Of a stretch of 64,000 nucleotides of DNA, positions 23,809 through 32,976 are shown piece by piece (positions within the stretch are counted from its first letter, which is position 1; every line of letters begins with the position of its first letter). The DNA lies in contig JAHBSZ010000002.1 in assembly GCA_019638845.1 (NCBI GenBank), positions 124,001-188,000 on the forward strand, written 5' to 3'. Below the pieces are notes generated by a model. That model did not search any database and was not told the origin of the DNA. It saw only the letters and a list, made by a program, of their open reading frames with translations. The DNA comes from Salinibacterium sp. (GTDB lineage Bacteria > Actinomycetota > Actinomycetes > Actinomycetales > Microbacteriaceae). Both the position numbers and the translations under genes were made by a program.

Positions 23809-25218
23809 ATGCCCGATCTCCAGTCCGCCCTCGCCGTGCTCGCCACGGCGGCTGCCGACTGTGTCGAGGCCACTCCCGCGGCGAGCACCGTGTCCGACGA
23901 TGCGCTCCTCGCCTTCCAGCGGGAACTCGCGGCCTCAACCCGCCTGCTTGAAACCGCTGCTGCCTCGCTTGCGGCAGAAATCGCCCACCGCTCCCGTCGC
24001 GAACTCGGCTATCAGGGGCTCGCCCAGAAGCGCGGGGTACGCACCGCCGAGGCGCTCGTGCAGACCGTCACTGGTGCGAGCTCGGCCACCGCGCGCCGCC
24101 TCGTGCGAGTCGGCACCCTTGTGGCCCACAACGCCGGCCGCTACGAGCCCTCGGCCGAGCCGTGGCTCAGCGACATACTCGCCGCTGCAGGTCGGGGCGC
24201 GCTCTCCGGCGAGGCTGTTGACGCAATACGCTCCGGCCTGGGTGCCCCCTCCGACACCCTGAGCACGGATGCCCTCGCCGACGCCGCCCGCAGACTCCTC
24301 GCGCAGGCGGTGCAGGTCACGGTCGAGAAGCTGGCCGCGCTTGCCCGGGAGGCGCGCGACGACCTCGATGCGGCAGGAGTTGCCGCCCGCGAGCAGGAGT
24401 TGCGTGAGCGGCGGTACCTGCGGCTCTTCCCTCAGGCCGACGGGATGACTCGCATCGTCGGGTTGCTCGATCCAGAGTCGGCCGCGGTCGTGACCGCTGC
24501 CGTCGATGCCGCTACTTCACCGCGCCGTGGCGGTCCACGATTCGTCGACGATGACGAGGTCGCCCGAGCGGAACGAATCGTGAACGACGAACGGACCACA
24601 GAGCAGTTGGCTCTCGACGCGCTTGTTGAGCTCGTTGACGTGGCCACGCGCGGCGAGTCAGCGCACATCGTGGGCGCCCGGCGTCCCGAGGTGAAGGTAC
24701 TCGTCACCCAGAGCGACCTCACCAACGGGGTCGGCGTCGGTCGAATCGAAGGCCAGACCGCAGCGATCTCCATCCCATCCGTCGAACGGCTCGGTTGTGA
24801 CGGCGGGATGGTGCCCATCCTCTTCCGTCGCGATGGGGCGGTGCTCGACCTCGGTCGCCGCGAGCGACGACACAGCGCACCCCAACGAACAATGATCGCG
24901 GCCCGCGACGGTGGGTGCCTCGCACCGGGGTGCGATCGGCCTCCCTCCTGGACGGAAGTGCACCACATAATCCCGTGGAGTCACGGCGGGAAGACGTCAG
25001 TAAATGACGGTGTGCTGCTGTGTCGACACCATCACATGCTGATGCACAACAACGGGTGGGAAATTCGGCGAACGGGGAGCGAGTACTGGCTGTACCCGCC
25101 GCCGGGGGTGTCCGGGTTGTCACGTTTGCCAGGAGTGCCGGGAGATCCGTCGTCCGGCGAACCGGTGTTGCTCAGGTCGAAGAGTGCGCTCGCGGGGAGG
25201 CTCCGCCGTGCGAGCTAA
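23809..25218 (+). CDS. DUF222-HNH endonuclease-like protein (13E12 family)
   Basis: This 469-residue protein has an N-terminal, Ala-rich helical DUF222 domain (about residues 10-310) and a C-terminal HNH nuclease domain: [42 protein letters not shown] (about 367-408), with the zinc cysteines and the catalytic HH/H arrangement intact. Such genes are abundant, often multicopy, in actinobacterial genomes; they may be nucleases of mobile origin. GGGAGAATTGACC precedes the ATG, and a LexA box lies 22 bp upstream. After the HNH domain is a Gly/Pro-rich tail. It converges on coaD. Confidence 0.9.
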   Translation: MPDLQSALAVLATAAADCVEATPAASTVSDDALLAFQRELAASTRLLETAAASLAAEIAHRSRRELGYQGLAQKRGVRTAEALVQTVTGASSATARRLVRVGTLVAHNAGRYEPSAEPWLSDILAAAGRGALSGEAVDAIRSGLGAPSDTLSTDALADAARRLLAQAVQVTVEKLAALAREARDDLDAAGVAAREQELRERRYLRLFPQADGMTRIVGLLDPESAAVVTAAVDAATSPRRGGPRFVDDDEVARAERIVNDERTTEQLALDALVELVDVATRGESAHIVGARRPEVKVLVTQSDLTNGVGVGRIEGQTAAISIPSVERLGCDGGMVPILFRRDGAVLDLGRRERRHSAPQRTMIAARDGGCLAPGCDRPPSWTEVHHIIPWSHGGKTSVNDGVLLCRHHHMLMHNNGWEIRRTGSEYWLYPPPGVSGLSRLPGVPGDPSSGEPVLLRSKSALAGRLRRAS

Positions 25219-25232
25219 CCGGGCCCGCCCGG
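25219..25232. terminator. GC-rich hairpin between convergent genes
   Basis: CCGGGC-CC-GCCCGG forms a compact GC-only dyad right after the stop of the HNH gene and before the coaD stop on the other strand. There is no T-tract on either side, so intrinsic termination is doubtful; it may only slow polymerase. Confidence 0.3.
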
Positions 25233-25265
25233 GCGCCCTGCCCCTGCGCCGGCGCTACGTGAGCG

Positions 25266-25754
25266 CTACTCCGTGCGAGCCTGCAGGTAATTCGCCACCG
25301 CCGACGGCACGTACGGGCTGACATCCCCGCCGAGCGCGGCGACCTGCCGCACGAGCGAGCTGGAGACGTGAGCATGAGCAGGATTCGGAAGGAGGAACAC
25401 AGTCTCGACACCCGCGAGGTCGCGATTCACGATCGCCATAGGCGTCTCGTAGGCGACATCGATCTGGGAACGAATACCCTTCACGAGAACACTCGCGCCG
25501 ACATCCGTGCAGTAGTCCACGAGAAGCCCTACGCTCCAGCTCGTAACAGTGATGTTGTTCGGCAACCCGGCCTCGCGCACAGCCTGGTCGATCAGGGAGA
25601 CGCGCTGCGCTATCGGCAGCAGAGCAGTCTTGCCCGGATTGTGGACGACGAGCACATGCAGTTCGTCGAAGAGCCCAGCGGCCCGCTCGATCACGTCGAT
25701 GTGCCCAAGAGTGATGGGGTCGAAAGACCCAGGAACAACGGCGATCCTGTGCAT
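25266..25754 (-). CDS. coaD: Phosphopantetheine adenylyltransferase
   Basis: CoaD converts 4'-phosphopantetheine and ATP to dephospho-CoA, the penultimate step of coenzyme A synthesis. The 162-residue length is standard. The nucleotidyltransferase motif [10 protein letters not shown] (about 9-18) carries the conserved TxGH, and ISSSxxR is present as VSSSLVRQ (about 128-135). [13 protein letters not shown] (about 89-101) is also typical. The gene is followed upstream on the same strand by recG, a common arrangement with rsmD in Gram-positives. Confidence 0.97.
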   Translation of the reverse strand: MHRIAVVPGSFDPITLGHIDVIERAAGLFDELHVLVVHNPGKTALLPIAQRVSLIDQAVREAGLPNNITVTSWSVGLLVDYCTDVGASVLVKGIRSQIDVAYETPMAIVNRDLAGVETVFLLPNPAHAHVSSSLVRQVAALGGDVSPYVPSAVANYLQARTE

Positions 25755-25826
25755 GCCTCAACCCTATCGGCCCGACGTTTCCGGCCAGTTAAATGTCGCC
25801 CGATCGGCCGCCCGACGAGCACATAC

Positions 25827-28130
25827 TCAGTTCTTTGCCAGAAACGCTTCCGACTCAGCATCGAGCCGACGCTCGAGAGCATCCCGCAACTCGGTGTGCT
25901 CAGCCAGAGTCGGATCTTCCGCGAGAATCCCCGCAGCCAGTTCGCGCGCCTCCGCGATGAGTTCGCCATCCTTCGCCACCCGCACGAGCCGCAAACTCGA
26001 CCGCCCGCCGGACTGCGAACTGCCGAGCACATCGCCCTCTTGGCGCAGCTCCAGATCCTTGTTGGCAAGCTCAAAACCGTCAAGGGTGGATGCCACAGCC
26101 TCTACCCGCTCACGAGCCAACGTGAGCTCCTCTGCCGACGTCACGAACAGCGCCAACCCGGGCACACCACCGCGGCCGACCCGACCCCGCAGCTGATGGA
26201 GTTGCGACACCCCAAACCGCTCTGCATCGAGCACCACCATCGTCGAAGCGTTCGGCACATCGACACCGACCTCGATCACTGTGGTCGCGACCAGCACGTC
26301 AATGTCTCCGGCCGCGAACTCGCGCATGATGCGATCCTTCTCGTCGCTCGGCAAGCGACCGTGCAGCGGCTCGATCCGCTTCCCGGCCAGCGCGGGGTTG
26401 GCGCGAAGAGTGGCGAGCACGTCTGTGACATTGGCGGCGAGTAGGGCCGGGCCATGGGGGCCCGCGCCGCCGGGGATGTCCGCGCCGCCTGCCCCGCCTG
26501 CCCCGCCCGCGCCGCCGGGCGAACCTGGACTGCCCGAACTGACCCGAGCGGCCGATCGGGTAGTGGCGCTCGAGTCGGCGGTGAACACCGGTGCGCCCGG
26601 CTCGGTCACTGTCCGGTCGATGGCGGGCACCACCACGAACGCCTGGTGCCCCTTGGCGAGCTCTTCGGCCACACGTGCCCACACGCGTCCGACCCATCCG
26701 GGCTTCTCGGCAAGAGGCACGACGAAGCTCTCGATCGGGGAACGACCAGCGGGCAACTCAGCGATCGACGAGATGTCGAGGTCACCGAACACCGTCATCG
26801 CGACCGTCCGCGGGATAGGAGTCGCCGTGAGCACGAGCACGTGCGGGGGTTGGCGTCCCTTGAGCCGAAGCGCCTCGCGCTGCTCGACCCCGAACCGATG
26901 TTGCTCATCGACGACCACAAGCCCAAGATCGAAAAACTCGACATTGTCGGCGAGCAACGCGTGAGTACCGACGACGATATGAGCCGAACCCGAGACCGCC
27001 GCCAACAACGCCTTGCGCCGCTCCGCAACCGGAAGCTGACCAGTAAGCAACGTCGGACGCAACCGAGCGGCCAGATCGGGACCCAAGGTTCGCACGATCG
27101 ATCGCAGGTGCTGGTGAGCAAGAACCTCGGTCGGCGCGAGCAACGCGGCCTGACCACCCGATTGGGCAACAGCGAGCATCGCCCGCAACGCGACAAGAGT
27201 CTTACCCGAACCGACCTCACCCTGCACGAGTCGGTTCATCGGAACGGCTTCGGCGAGATCCCGCGCGATCTGCTCCCCCACCGAACGCTGGTCGCCCGTC
27301 AGGGTAAACGGGAGCGCAGCATCGAACCCCTCCAGCAGTGCCCCCGCCGTTCGCGCGGTCGCGGCAGTCTCACGCAGACGAGCGCGCTGCTGGAGCAGAG
27401 CCGCCTGAAGCACGAACGCCTCCTGAAAACGAAGAGCCTTGCGCGCAACACCCCAGTCGGCATCGACGTGCGGCCGGTGGATGAGTTCGAGAGCTCGCCC
27501 GAAGGGCACCAGCGATCGAGCTCGGCGCACGGCATCCGGAACCGGGTCATCGAGGGGCCCGAGCGTATCCAACACCACCCCGACGGCTTTCTGGATCTGC
27601 CAGCTCGCGACCGTCGACGTTGCCGGGTAGATCGGAATCGGCAATTCGGCCCACGCCTTAGCCTTGGCCGGGTCGGCCCGGATGCTGGCGTTCTCGGCAA
27701 GGTCGTCGACCAACTCCTCGAACAGCTCGTAGTCGGGGTGGGCGAGCTGAGCCGTGCCCTTGTAGTCCCCGACCTTGCCCGCGAAGATTCCCCGCACGCC
27801 GGGTTTGAGCTCGTTGGCCCGCCACGCTTGGTTGAAGAACGTGAGGGTCAGGATGCCCTTGCCGTCGCTGATCGTCACCTCGAGAATCGACCCGCGCTTG
27901 GCCCGCATCGGACGATGATTCACGGCAAGCACGTCGGCCACGATCGTGACATTCTCGTCGCGGGGAAGCTCATTGATCGAGCTCAACTCGCCACGGTGCG
28001 CATACCGCCGTGGGTAGTGGCTGAGCAGGTCACCCACGGTGCGCAGACCGAGGCCCTTCGCGAAGGCGGCCGCAGTGCGATCCCCGAGGGCGCGGTCGAG
28101 CTTCAGATCGAGGGGGGACGCGGATGCCAC
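25827..28130 (-). CDS. recG: ATP-dependent DNA helicase RecG
   Basis: RecG remodels stalled replication forks and branch-migrates Holliday junctions. The 767-residue protein has the OB wedge domain (about 50-180), Walker A GEVGSGKT (about 305-312), the DEQH box in VVVDEQHRFG (about 411-420), TATPIPRT (about 436-443) and the C-terminal helicase motifs ATTVIEVGVDVPNAS and QLRGRVGRG. Between the VVPAID strand and the LHGRLPSDEK motif of helicase domain 2 it carries an insertion of about 45-50 residues, low in complexity and rich in Gly, Ala, Ser and Pro (about 510-560, containing GGAGGAGGAGGAD), which most RecG proteins lack. It lies upstream of coaD. Confidence 0.95.
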   Translation of the reverse strand: MASASPLDLKLDRALGDRTAAAFAKGLGLRTVGDLLSHYPRRYAHRGELSSINELPRDENVTIVADVLAVNHRPMRAKRGSILEVTISDGKGILTLTFFNQAWRANELKPGVRGIFAGKVGDYKGTAQLAHPDYELFEELVDDLAENASIRADPAKAKAWAELPIPIYPATSTVASWQIQKAVGVVLDTLGPLDDPVPDAVRRARSLVPFGRALELIHRPHVDADWGVARKALRFQEAFVLQAALLQQRARLRETAATARTAGALLEGFDAALPFTLTGDQRSVGEQIARDLAEAVPMNRLVQGEVGSGKTLVALRAMLAVAQSGGQAALLAPTEVLAHQHLRSIVRTLGPDLAARLRPTLLTGQLPVAERRKALLAAVSGSAHIVVGTHALLADNVEFFDLGLVVVDEQHRFGVEQREALRLKGRQPPHVLVLTATPIPRTVAMTVFGDLDISSIAELPAGRSPIESFVVPLAEKPGWVGRVWARVAEELAKGHQAFVVVPAIDRTVTEPGAPVFTADSSATTRSAARVSSGSPGSPGGAGGAGGAGGADIPGGAGPHGPALLAANVTDVLATLRANPALAGKRIEPLHGRLPSDEKDRIMREFAAGDIDVLVATTVIEVGVDVPNASTMVVLDAERFGVSQLHQLRGRVGRGGVPGLALFVTSAEELTLARERVEAVASTLDGFELANKDLELRQEGDVLGSSQSGGRSSLRLVRVAKDGELIAEARELAAGILAEDPTLAEHTELRDALERRLDAESEAFLAKN
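26483..26530 (-). repeat. Low-complexity Gly/Ala/Pro insert inside recG
   Basis: The plus strand reads as near-repeats of GCCCCGCCT and CGCCGC, encoding PGGAGGAGGAGGAD in recG. The repeat keeps the reading frame, which suggests expansion of a GC-rich microsatellite within a loop that tolerates insertion. Confidence 0.7.
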
Positions 28131-28193
28131 GCTCCAACGCTACCCGGCCCGCGTGACAGGATTACCGGGGCACACCAGAAGAGAGCCCGAACC

Positions 28194-28988
28194 ATGACCA
28201 GCCCCACACCACAGCAGCGCGCGACAACCCGATGGCGGCCGAGCCCGATCTTCTTGGGGCTGATCCTCGTTTCGGTGGTGTCGGGCATCGCGCTCTGGAA
28301 CTGGGTGGGCTACGACGGCACCGCAAGCGGCGGGATCGGCATCCGTCTTATCGCCTTCGTGTTTGTGATTGCGTCCTGGGTGATCACGCTGTGCCTCCAC
28401 GAATTCGGCCACGCGATCGTCGCCTACCGCAACGGTGACCTCTCCATCGCGCACCGCGGGTACCTCACCCTCGACCCACTGAAGTACACGCACGTCATGT
28501 TCAGCATCGTGCTCCCCCTGATCTTCGTGCTGCTCGGCGGAATTGGGCTCCCCGGTGGTGCGGTGTTCGTAGACCGTCGCGCTCTCCGTACTCGCTTCGC
28601 CCACAGCGCCGTTTCTGCAGCGGGCCCCCTCATGAACGTCGCGGTCGCCATCGTGCTCGCGATTGCCCTCGCGTTCCACGAGGCGACCACTCCGTTCTGG
28701 GCCGCGATCGCGTTCCTCCTTTTCCTTCAGGTGACCGCAGCGATCCTCAACCTGCTCCCGATTCCCGGGCTCGACGGCTACGGCATCCTCGAGCCGTACT
28801 TGCCGCGCACGTGGGCTTCGCAGGCCGCACGCATTGCGCCGTTCGCGATCCTGGGGCTCTTCGCGATCCTGTGGATTCCCGCTCTGAACAGCGCATTCTT
28901 CGCCGGTATCAACGGCATCCTGTCACTGCTCGGTGTACCAGCGGGTTACGTCGGACTCGGGTACGGCCTGTTCCAGTTCTGGAGGTAA
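28194..28988 (+). CDS. Site-2-protease-like M50 family membrane metallopeptidase
   Basis: This 264-residue integral membrane protein has a zinc-protease motif HEFGH (H69, E70, H73) inside a hydrophobic helix and the second motif NLLPIPGLDGYGIL, whose Asp is the third zinc ligand, near residue 190. About six membrane segments are visible. M50 rhomboid-unrelated proteases of this compact type cleave membrane-embedded substrates; no PDZ domain is present, as in the YwhC/Rip-like minimal group. I use the ATG at 28194. The gene is divergent from recG with a 63-bp gap and is followed after 5 bp by rsmD. Confidence 0.9.
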   Translation: MTSPTPQQRATTRWRPSPIFLGLILVSVVSGIALWNWVGYDGTASGGIGIRLIAFVFVIASWVITLCLHEFGHAIVAYRNGDLSIAHRGYLTLDPLKYTHVMFSIVLPLIFVLLGGIGLPGGAVFVDRRALRTRFAHSAVSAAGPLMNVAVAIVLAIALAFHEATTPFWAAIAFLLFLQVTAAILNLLPIPGLDGYGILEPYLPRTWASQAARIAPFAILGLFAILWIPALNSAFFAGINGILSLLGVPAGYVGLGYGLFQFWR

Positions 28989-28993
28989 CGGCA

Positions 28994-29551
28994 GTGCCCC
29001 GCATCATCGCCGGATTCGCCGGATCACTCAGCATCGCGGTACCCGGCGCGGGAACCAGGCCGACAAGCGACCGCGTGCGCGAAGCAATCTTCTCGGCTCT
29101 CGAAGCACGCGACGCGATCGACGGGATGCGCGTGCTCGACCTCTACGCGGGCTCTGGCGCTCTCGGACTGGAGGCGGTGAGCAGAGGCGCCTCGCACGTG
29201 ACACTCGTGGATCGCAGCATCCGGGTGCCGAAGGCGAACGCAGCCCTCATCCTGCGCGCGGCACCGAAGGGCGTGAAACCCACCGTCGAAACCACCGGGC
29301 AACCGGTGCAAGCGTTTCTGGACTCGGCCCGCAGCTTTTGGGATCTGGTCTTCCTCGACCCGCCCTATGATCTCGGGCTCGGCGAACTACAGCACAACCT
29401 CGACGCTCTCGTGCCACGGTTGTCGCCCGGCGCCGTCGTCGTGCTGGAGCGCAGTTCGCGCACGCCCGCACCAGAGTGGCCCGACGGTCTGGAGTTGGAG
29501 CGCCGCAAAGATTACGGGGACACTGCGTTGTACTGGCTGGGGCTGAGCTAA
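28994..29551 (+). CDS. rsmD: 16S rRNA (guanine(966)-N(2))-methyltransferase RsmD
   Basis: RsmD methylates G966 of 16S rRNA. The 185-residue protein has RIIAGFAGS at its start, RPTSDRVREAIFSAL (about 22-36), the SAM-binding DLYAGSGALGLEAVSRGA (about 50-67) and the catalytic tetrapeptide in FLDPPYD (about 118-124). The start is the GTG at 28994, preceded by the strong GGAGGTAAC which also contains the last codon of the M50 gene, so the two are coupled. Its TAA overlaps the 3' end of thiL by 4 bp (convergent). Confidence 0.95.
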   Translation: MPRIIAGFAGSLSIAVPGAGTRPTSDRVREAIFSALEARDAIDGMRVLDLYAGSGALGLEAVSRGASHVTLVDRSIRVPKANAALILRAAPKGVKPTVETTGQPVQAFLDSARSFWDLVFLDPPYDLGLGELQHNLDALVPRLSPGAVVVLERSSRTPAPEWPDGLELERRKDYGDTALYWLGLS

Positions 29552-30591
29552 CCCGCAACCCCGTCCCACCCCGCGTACGGGTCCCACCCGGAGCGGGCCA
29601 GATACGGCGTACCGTCCACGAGGATGCCGTCCCCGTCATCAGCCAGATCGACGACACTGCCGATGGCGCGAAAGCCACCGGGCAGGTTGGTCCCGGCGGG
29701 GAAGGTCGCGAGCAGCGAGTGATCCTCTCCGCCATCGAGACACAACCGGGCGTCATGCGGTGCGTCGAACGGGAAACCCTGCGCGACCGCGGCGGCGGAC
29801 AGGTCAAGCGCGACTCCACTCGCAAGCGCGAGACGGCGGGAGTCGATCGCGAGACCATCGCTCAGGTCGAGCATGGCGGTGGCGCCGGCGAGCGCGGCGG
29901 CTTTGCCGTCCGCGATCGGCGGGTGCGGCGCGAGCTGGGCGGCGACGGCTGCCGGATGCTCGAGCTTCAGTGCGGCGGCGGCCGTGGCATCCGGCTCGCG
30001 GTCTGCGGTGCTGGCGTCTGCGGTGCTGGCGTCTGCGGTGCTGGCGAAGAGGAGCTCGAGCCCGAAGGCGGCGGCACCGAGCACTCCAGAGACGGCGACG
30101 ATGTCCCCGGGGCGAGCGCCCGAGCGGGTCACGGGCGCTCGGCCCTCAAGGTCACCGAATGCCGTCACGGCGATAGTGAGGGTGGCAGACACCGAGAGGT
30201 CGCCACCGACGACTCCGCAGTCGGGAGCGAGTGCCGCGCACCCGTCACGCAGTCCGTCAGCGAAGGCTTCGAGGAAGGCGACCTCGGTATCGGCCGGGGC
30301 AGCGAGAGCCACGACGAGCGCGGTCGGTACAGCGCCCATCGCGGCAACATCAGCGAGATTGGATGCCGCGGCCTTCCACCCGAGGTCGTGGGGCGTCGAC
30401 CAGGCCAACCGGAAGTCGGGCCCGTGAATCATCATGTCCGTGGTGATGACCACGCGGCCGTCCGGCACGGAGAGCACTGCGGCGTCGTCGCCGGGGCCGA
30501 GCAGTTCGCGCGCGGCGGCGGGAAGTCGCGGGAAAATGCGTGCGAGCACCTGTGATTCCCCGAGGGTGCCGAGAGTCTCGGGAAGCGTCAT
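29548..30591 (-). CDS. thiL: Thiamine-monophosphate kinase
   Basis: ThiL phosphorylates thiamine monophosphate to the active cofactor TPP. The 347-residue protein shows GPGDDAAVL (about 32-40), TTDMMIHGPDF (about 50-60), LGWKAAASNLADVAAMGA (about 70-87), GGDLS (about 128-132) and DLSDGLAIDSRRL, all as in the family. Between the two domains lies a tandem repeat ASTADASTADASTAD (about 182-196) encoded by three 15-bp units, probably in a surface loop. TPP made here would serve the E1 alpha/beta pair and others. The gene is divergent from the DUF3515 lipoprotein gene. Confidence 0.95.
   Translation of the reverse strand: MTLPETLGTLGESQVLARIFPRLPAAARELLGPGDDAAVLSVPDGRVVITTDMMIHGPDFRLAWSTPHDLGWKAAASNLADVAAMGAVPTALVVALAAPADTEVAFLEAFADGLRDGCAALAPDCGVVGGDLSVSATLTIAVTAFGDLEGRAPVTRSGARPGDIVAVSGVLGAAAFGLELLFASTADASTADASTADREPDATAAAALKLEHPAAVAAQLAPHPPIADGKAAALAGATAMLDLSDGLAIDSRRLALASGVALDLSAAAVAQGFPFDAPHDARLCLDGGEDHSLLATFPAGTNLPGGFRAIGSVVDLADDGDGILVDGTPYLARSGWDPYAGWDGVAG
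30002..30046 (-). repeat. Three-copy 15-bp tandem repeat within thiL
   Basis: The plus strand contains three exact copies of TCTGCGGTGCTGGCG. The period is a multiple of three, so each unit adds five residues (STADA in the thiL frame). Exact identity of the copies suggests recent slippage and probable length variation between strains. Confidence 0.9.
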
Positions 30592-30615
30592 GCTTCACAC
30601 GATAACCTGACCTCG

Positions 30616-31110
30616 ATGAGAACCCGTGCCCGCCTAGTGCCGATGCTGGCGCCGCTGCTGCTGCTCGCGCTTGCCGGCTGCTCCTCCACCGTCGCGCTCC
30701 CCGCCGCCACTGACGCAACCGACCCGGCGTGTGCTCGGGTTATCGTCGCCCTGCCGGATACGGTTGCCGGGCTCGACGCCCGAGAAACGAACGCTCAGGG
30801 CACCGGGGCGTGGGGCGACCCCGCCTTCGTGATCTTGCGGTGCGGAGTTGCCTCACCGCCGCCCACCTCGACGTCACCGTGCCTTGCAGTGGACGGGATC
30901 GACTGGATTCGCGACGACAGCAAAGACCCGAACTTCACCTTCACCACCTACGGCCGCACGCCGGCCGTCGAGGTACTGATCGACAGCGACGGTGACCCCG
31001 AGGTGGAGAACGACGGGGTTTCCGGCTTGGAAGCGCTCTCCGACCTGTCCGCTGCCGTCGGGGTTATCCCGCAGACGAGCAAGTGCATCTCGATTTCGGA
31101 TGCGGGCTAG
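30616..31110 (+). CDS. DUF3515-family lipoprotein
   Basis: The 164-residue protein has a lipoprotein signal (hydrophobic residues about 8-19, lipobox LAGC with Cys at 22) and a mature domain starting DPACARVIVALPDTVAGLDARET, which is the DUF3515 signature of actinobacteria. The two Cys in ILRCGV and SPCLAVDG may form a disulfide outside the cell. Function is unknown; genes of this family often lie next to ddl and thiL, as here. The 3' end overlaps an SDR gene on the other strand by 4 bp. Confidence 0.88.
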   Translation: MRTRARLVPMLAPLLLLALAGCSSTVALPAATDATDPACARVIVALPDTVAGLDARETNAQGTGAWGDPAFVILRCGVASPPPTSTSPCLAVDGIDWIRDDSKDPNFTFTTYGRTPAVEVLIDSDGDPEVENDGVSGLEALSDLSAAVGVIPQTSKCISISDAG

Positions 31111-31886
31111 TACAGCAGGTGTTTACCGCCATCGACGATGATGTCTTGGCCCGTCACGAACCGTGCGTCGATGAGAGCGATGATTGCTTCCGCGACATCT
31201 TCGGGCGTCGCCACCGACCCGAGCGGAATCAGCGCGGACTCCTTCTCACGACGCTCGGCCGCAACATCCTCACCGATGAGGTCGCCCATCCATCGGGAAG
31301 TGACCGACCCCGGCGAGACCGAGTTGACCCGCACCTCCGGAGCGAGTGCGACCGCAAGACCACGTGTGAGCTGGATCGTGCCAGCTTTCGACACACCGTA
31401 GGGAATCGATGAACCGGTCGCTCGATACCCCGCAATGGATGCCACGTTCACCACGCTGCCCTCGGATCTGCGCAACGCGGCCGCGGCCGCACGAGTGACC
31501 GTGAAGGCGCCACGGATGTTGACGCCAAGCACGAGATCCCAATCGTCATCGGTGATCGCATCGAGGTCGCCGAATGCGATCATCCTCGTCGCGCCTGCAT
31601 TGTTGACGAGGATGTCGATGCCGCCGAAGTCGGAGATCGTCGAGGCAACGAGTTGGGCGACGGCGGACTCGTCGCGCACGTCGGCGCGTACAGCCCGCGC
31701 CCGGCATCCGGCCGCAAGCAACTCGGCTACGACGGCTTCGGCTTCCTGCGTCGACCGCGAGTAGCTAACGACGACTGCTGAGGCTCCCCGAGCCGCGAGG
31801 GCGAGACAGACCGCGCGTCCGATGCCGGTACCACCGCCCGTGACGATCGCGACTGCGCCCGCGATTGTGTTGTCTGAATCCACCAT
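31107..31886 (-). CDS. Short-chain dehydrogenase/reductase (FabG-like)
   Basis: The 259-residue SDR has TGGGTGIGRAVCLAL (about 16-30), DVRDES (about 69-74), NNAGATRM (about 96-103), Ser in VNVASIAGY and YGVSKAG (about 161-167), and ends GQDIIVDGGKHLLY. VSYSRSTQEAE after the second strand, with Arg rather than Asp, suggests NADP preference. It follows ddl with a 1-bp gap on the same strand and so is probably the last gene of the leuCD-murA-plsC-gpsA-ddl run. Its substrate is unknown; nothing ties it to cell-wall synthesis. Confidence 0.88.
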   Translation of the reverse strand: MVDSDNTIAGAVAIVTGGGTGIGRAVCLALAARGASAVVVSYSRSTQEAEAVVAELLAAGCRARAVRADVRDESAVAQLVASTISDFGGIDILVNNAGATRMIAFGDLDAITDDDWDLVLGVNIRGAFTVTRAAAAALRRSEGSVVNVASIAGYRATGSSIPYGVSKAGTIQLTRGLAVALAPEVRVNSVSPGSVTSRWMGDLIGEDVAAERREKESALIPLGSVATPEDVAEAIIALIDARFVTGQDIIVDGGKHLLY

Positions 31887-31887
31887 G

Positions 31888-32976
31888 TCAGCGCGCTGTC
31901 TCGAGGCCGAGTTCGATGAGCTCGTCGATGAGTTCGGGGTAGGTCATCCCGCTCGCCGCCCAGCACTTCGGGAACATCGAGATGGGGGTGAAGCCCGGCA
32001 TCGTGTTGAGCTCGTTGACGATGAACTCGGTTCCGGTGAAGAAGAAGTCGACCCGAGCCAACCCTGAACCGTTGATCGCCTCGAACGCACGCGCGGCGAT
32101 CCGCTGCATCTCGGCGAGCTCGCCGTCGAGCAGCGAAGCCGGGCAGACGAGTTGGGCCGCCGAGTCGTCAAGGTACTTGGCATCGAAATCGTAGAAGCCG
32201 TCGCCCGCGACAATGATCTCACCGGCGAGGCTCACCCGGGGTGCCGAGCCGTCGCGACCGGAGAGCACTCCGCACTCCAGCTCCCGGCCCACGATCGCGG
32301 CCTCGATGAGTGCTTTGCCGTCTTCGGCCCACGCAGTCTCGAGCGCGGCATCCAGCTCCTCGGCAGACCGGACTTTCGTCACCCCCACCGACGACCCTGC
32401 ACGCGCAGGTTTGACGAACACGGGAAGCCCGAGGGCTGCGGCACGCCCCCGCCACAGGTCGTTGTCGCGCGACCACTGAGCGGGTGAGACCGTGACCCAC
32501 GGCGCGACGGCAACGCCTGCCGCTTCGAGTGCCGTCTTGGTGAAGTGCTTGTCCATGCCGAGGGCAGAGGCGAGAACGCCGTTGCCCACGTACGGGAGTC
32601 CGACCAGTTCGAGCATGCCTTGCACGGTGCCGTCTTCCCCGAACGGCCCGTGCAGGATGGGGAAAACCACGTCGACCTCGCCGAGCGAGGTGGTTGCGCC
32701 TGCGGCATCCGTCACCCGCAGTTCACGGGAGCTCGCCGAGGAAGGCCACAGCACACGCGAGCCGTTGTCGTCGACCATCGGCATCTTCGACGGATTGAGG
32801 GTAAAGAGGCTCGCGTCGTCAGGTTGGAGGGTGAACGCGCCGTCCTCGGTGATCCCGATCGGGATGACGCGGTACTTGGTGCGGTCGATCGCCGAGAGCA
32901 CGCCACCGGCAGTTGAGCAACTGATGGTGTGCTCGCTCGATCGTCCACCGAAGAGGAGGGCGACGGTCAGCATCAT
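31888..32976 (-). CDS. ddl: D-alanine--D-alanine ligase
   Basis: Ddl joins two D-alanines with ATP for the peptidoglycan stem. The 362-residue ATP-grasp protein has LLFGGRSSEHTISC (about 6-19), HGPFGEDGTVQGMLELVGLPYVGNGVLASALGMDK (about 109-143), FVKPARAGSSVGVTKV and the C-terminal RVDFFFTGTEFIVNELNTMPGFTPISMFPK, all matching Ddl. Its ATG overlaps the gpsA stop by 4 bp, giving coupled translation with the phospholipid genes upstream. Confidence 0.97.
   Translation of the reverse strand: MMLTVALLFGGRSSEHTISCSTAGGVLSAIDRTKYRVIPIGITEDGAFTLQPDDASLFTLNPSKMPMVDDNGSRVLWPSSASSRELRVTDAAGATTSLGEVDVVFPILHGPFGEDGTVQGMLELVGLPYVGNGVLASALGMDKHFTKTALEAAGVAVAPWVTVSPAQWSRDNDLWRGRAAALGLPVFVKPARAGSSVGVTKVRSAEELDAALETAWAEDGKALIEAAIVGRELECGVLSGRDGSAPRVSLAGEIIVAGDGFYDFDAKYLDDSAAQLVCPASLLDGELAEMQRIAARAFEAINGSGLARVDFFFTGTEFIVNELNTMPGFTPISMFPKCWAASGMTYPELIDELIELGLETAR

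Noticed and set aside
26454-28193. Very long open frame on the plus strand across recG, continuous with the M50 protease gene.
   Set aside because: It is antisense to well-supported recG and is Arg/Pro/His-rich with no domain. Only the part from 28194 encodes a recognisable protein with its own good start.
29476-30555. 359-codon plus-strand frame opposite thiL.
   Set aside because: It encodes an Arg/Gly-rich sequence without similarity and lies wholly within thiL.
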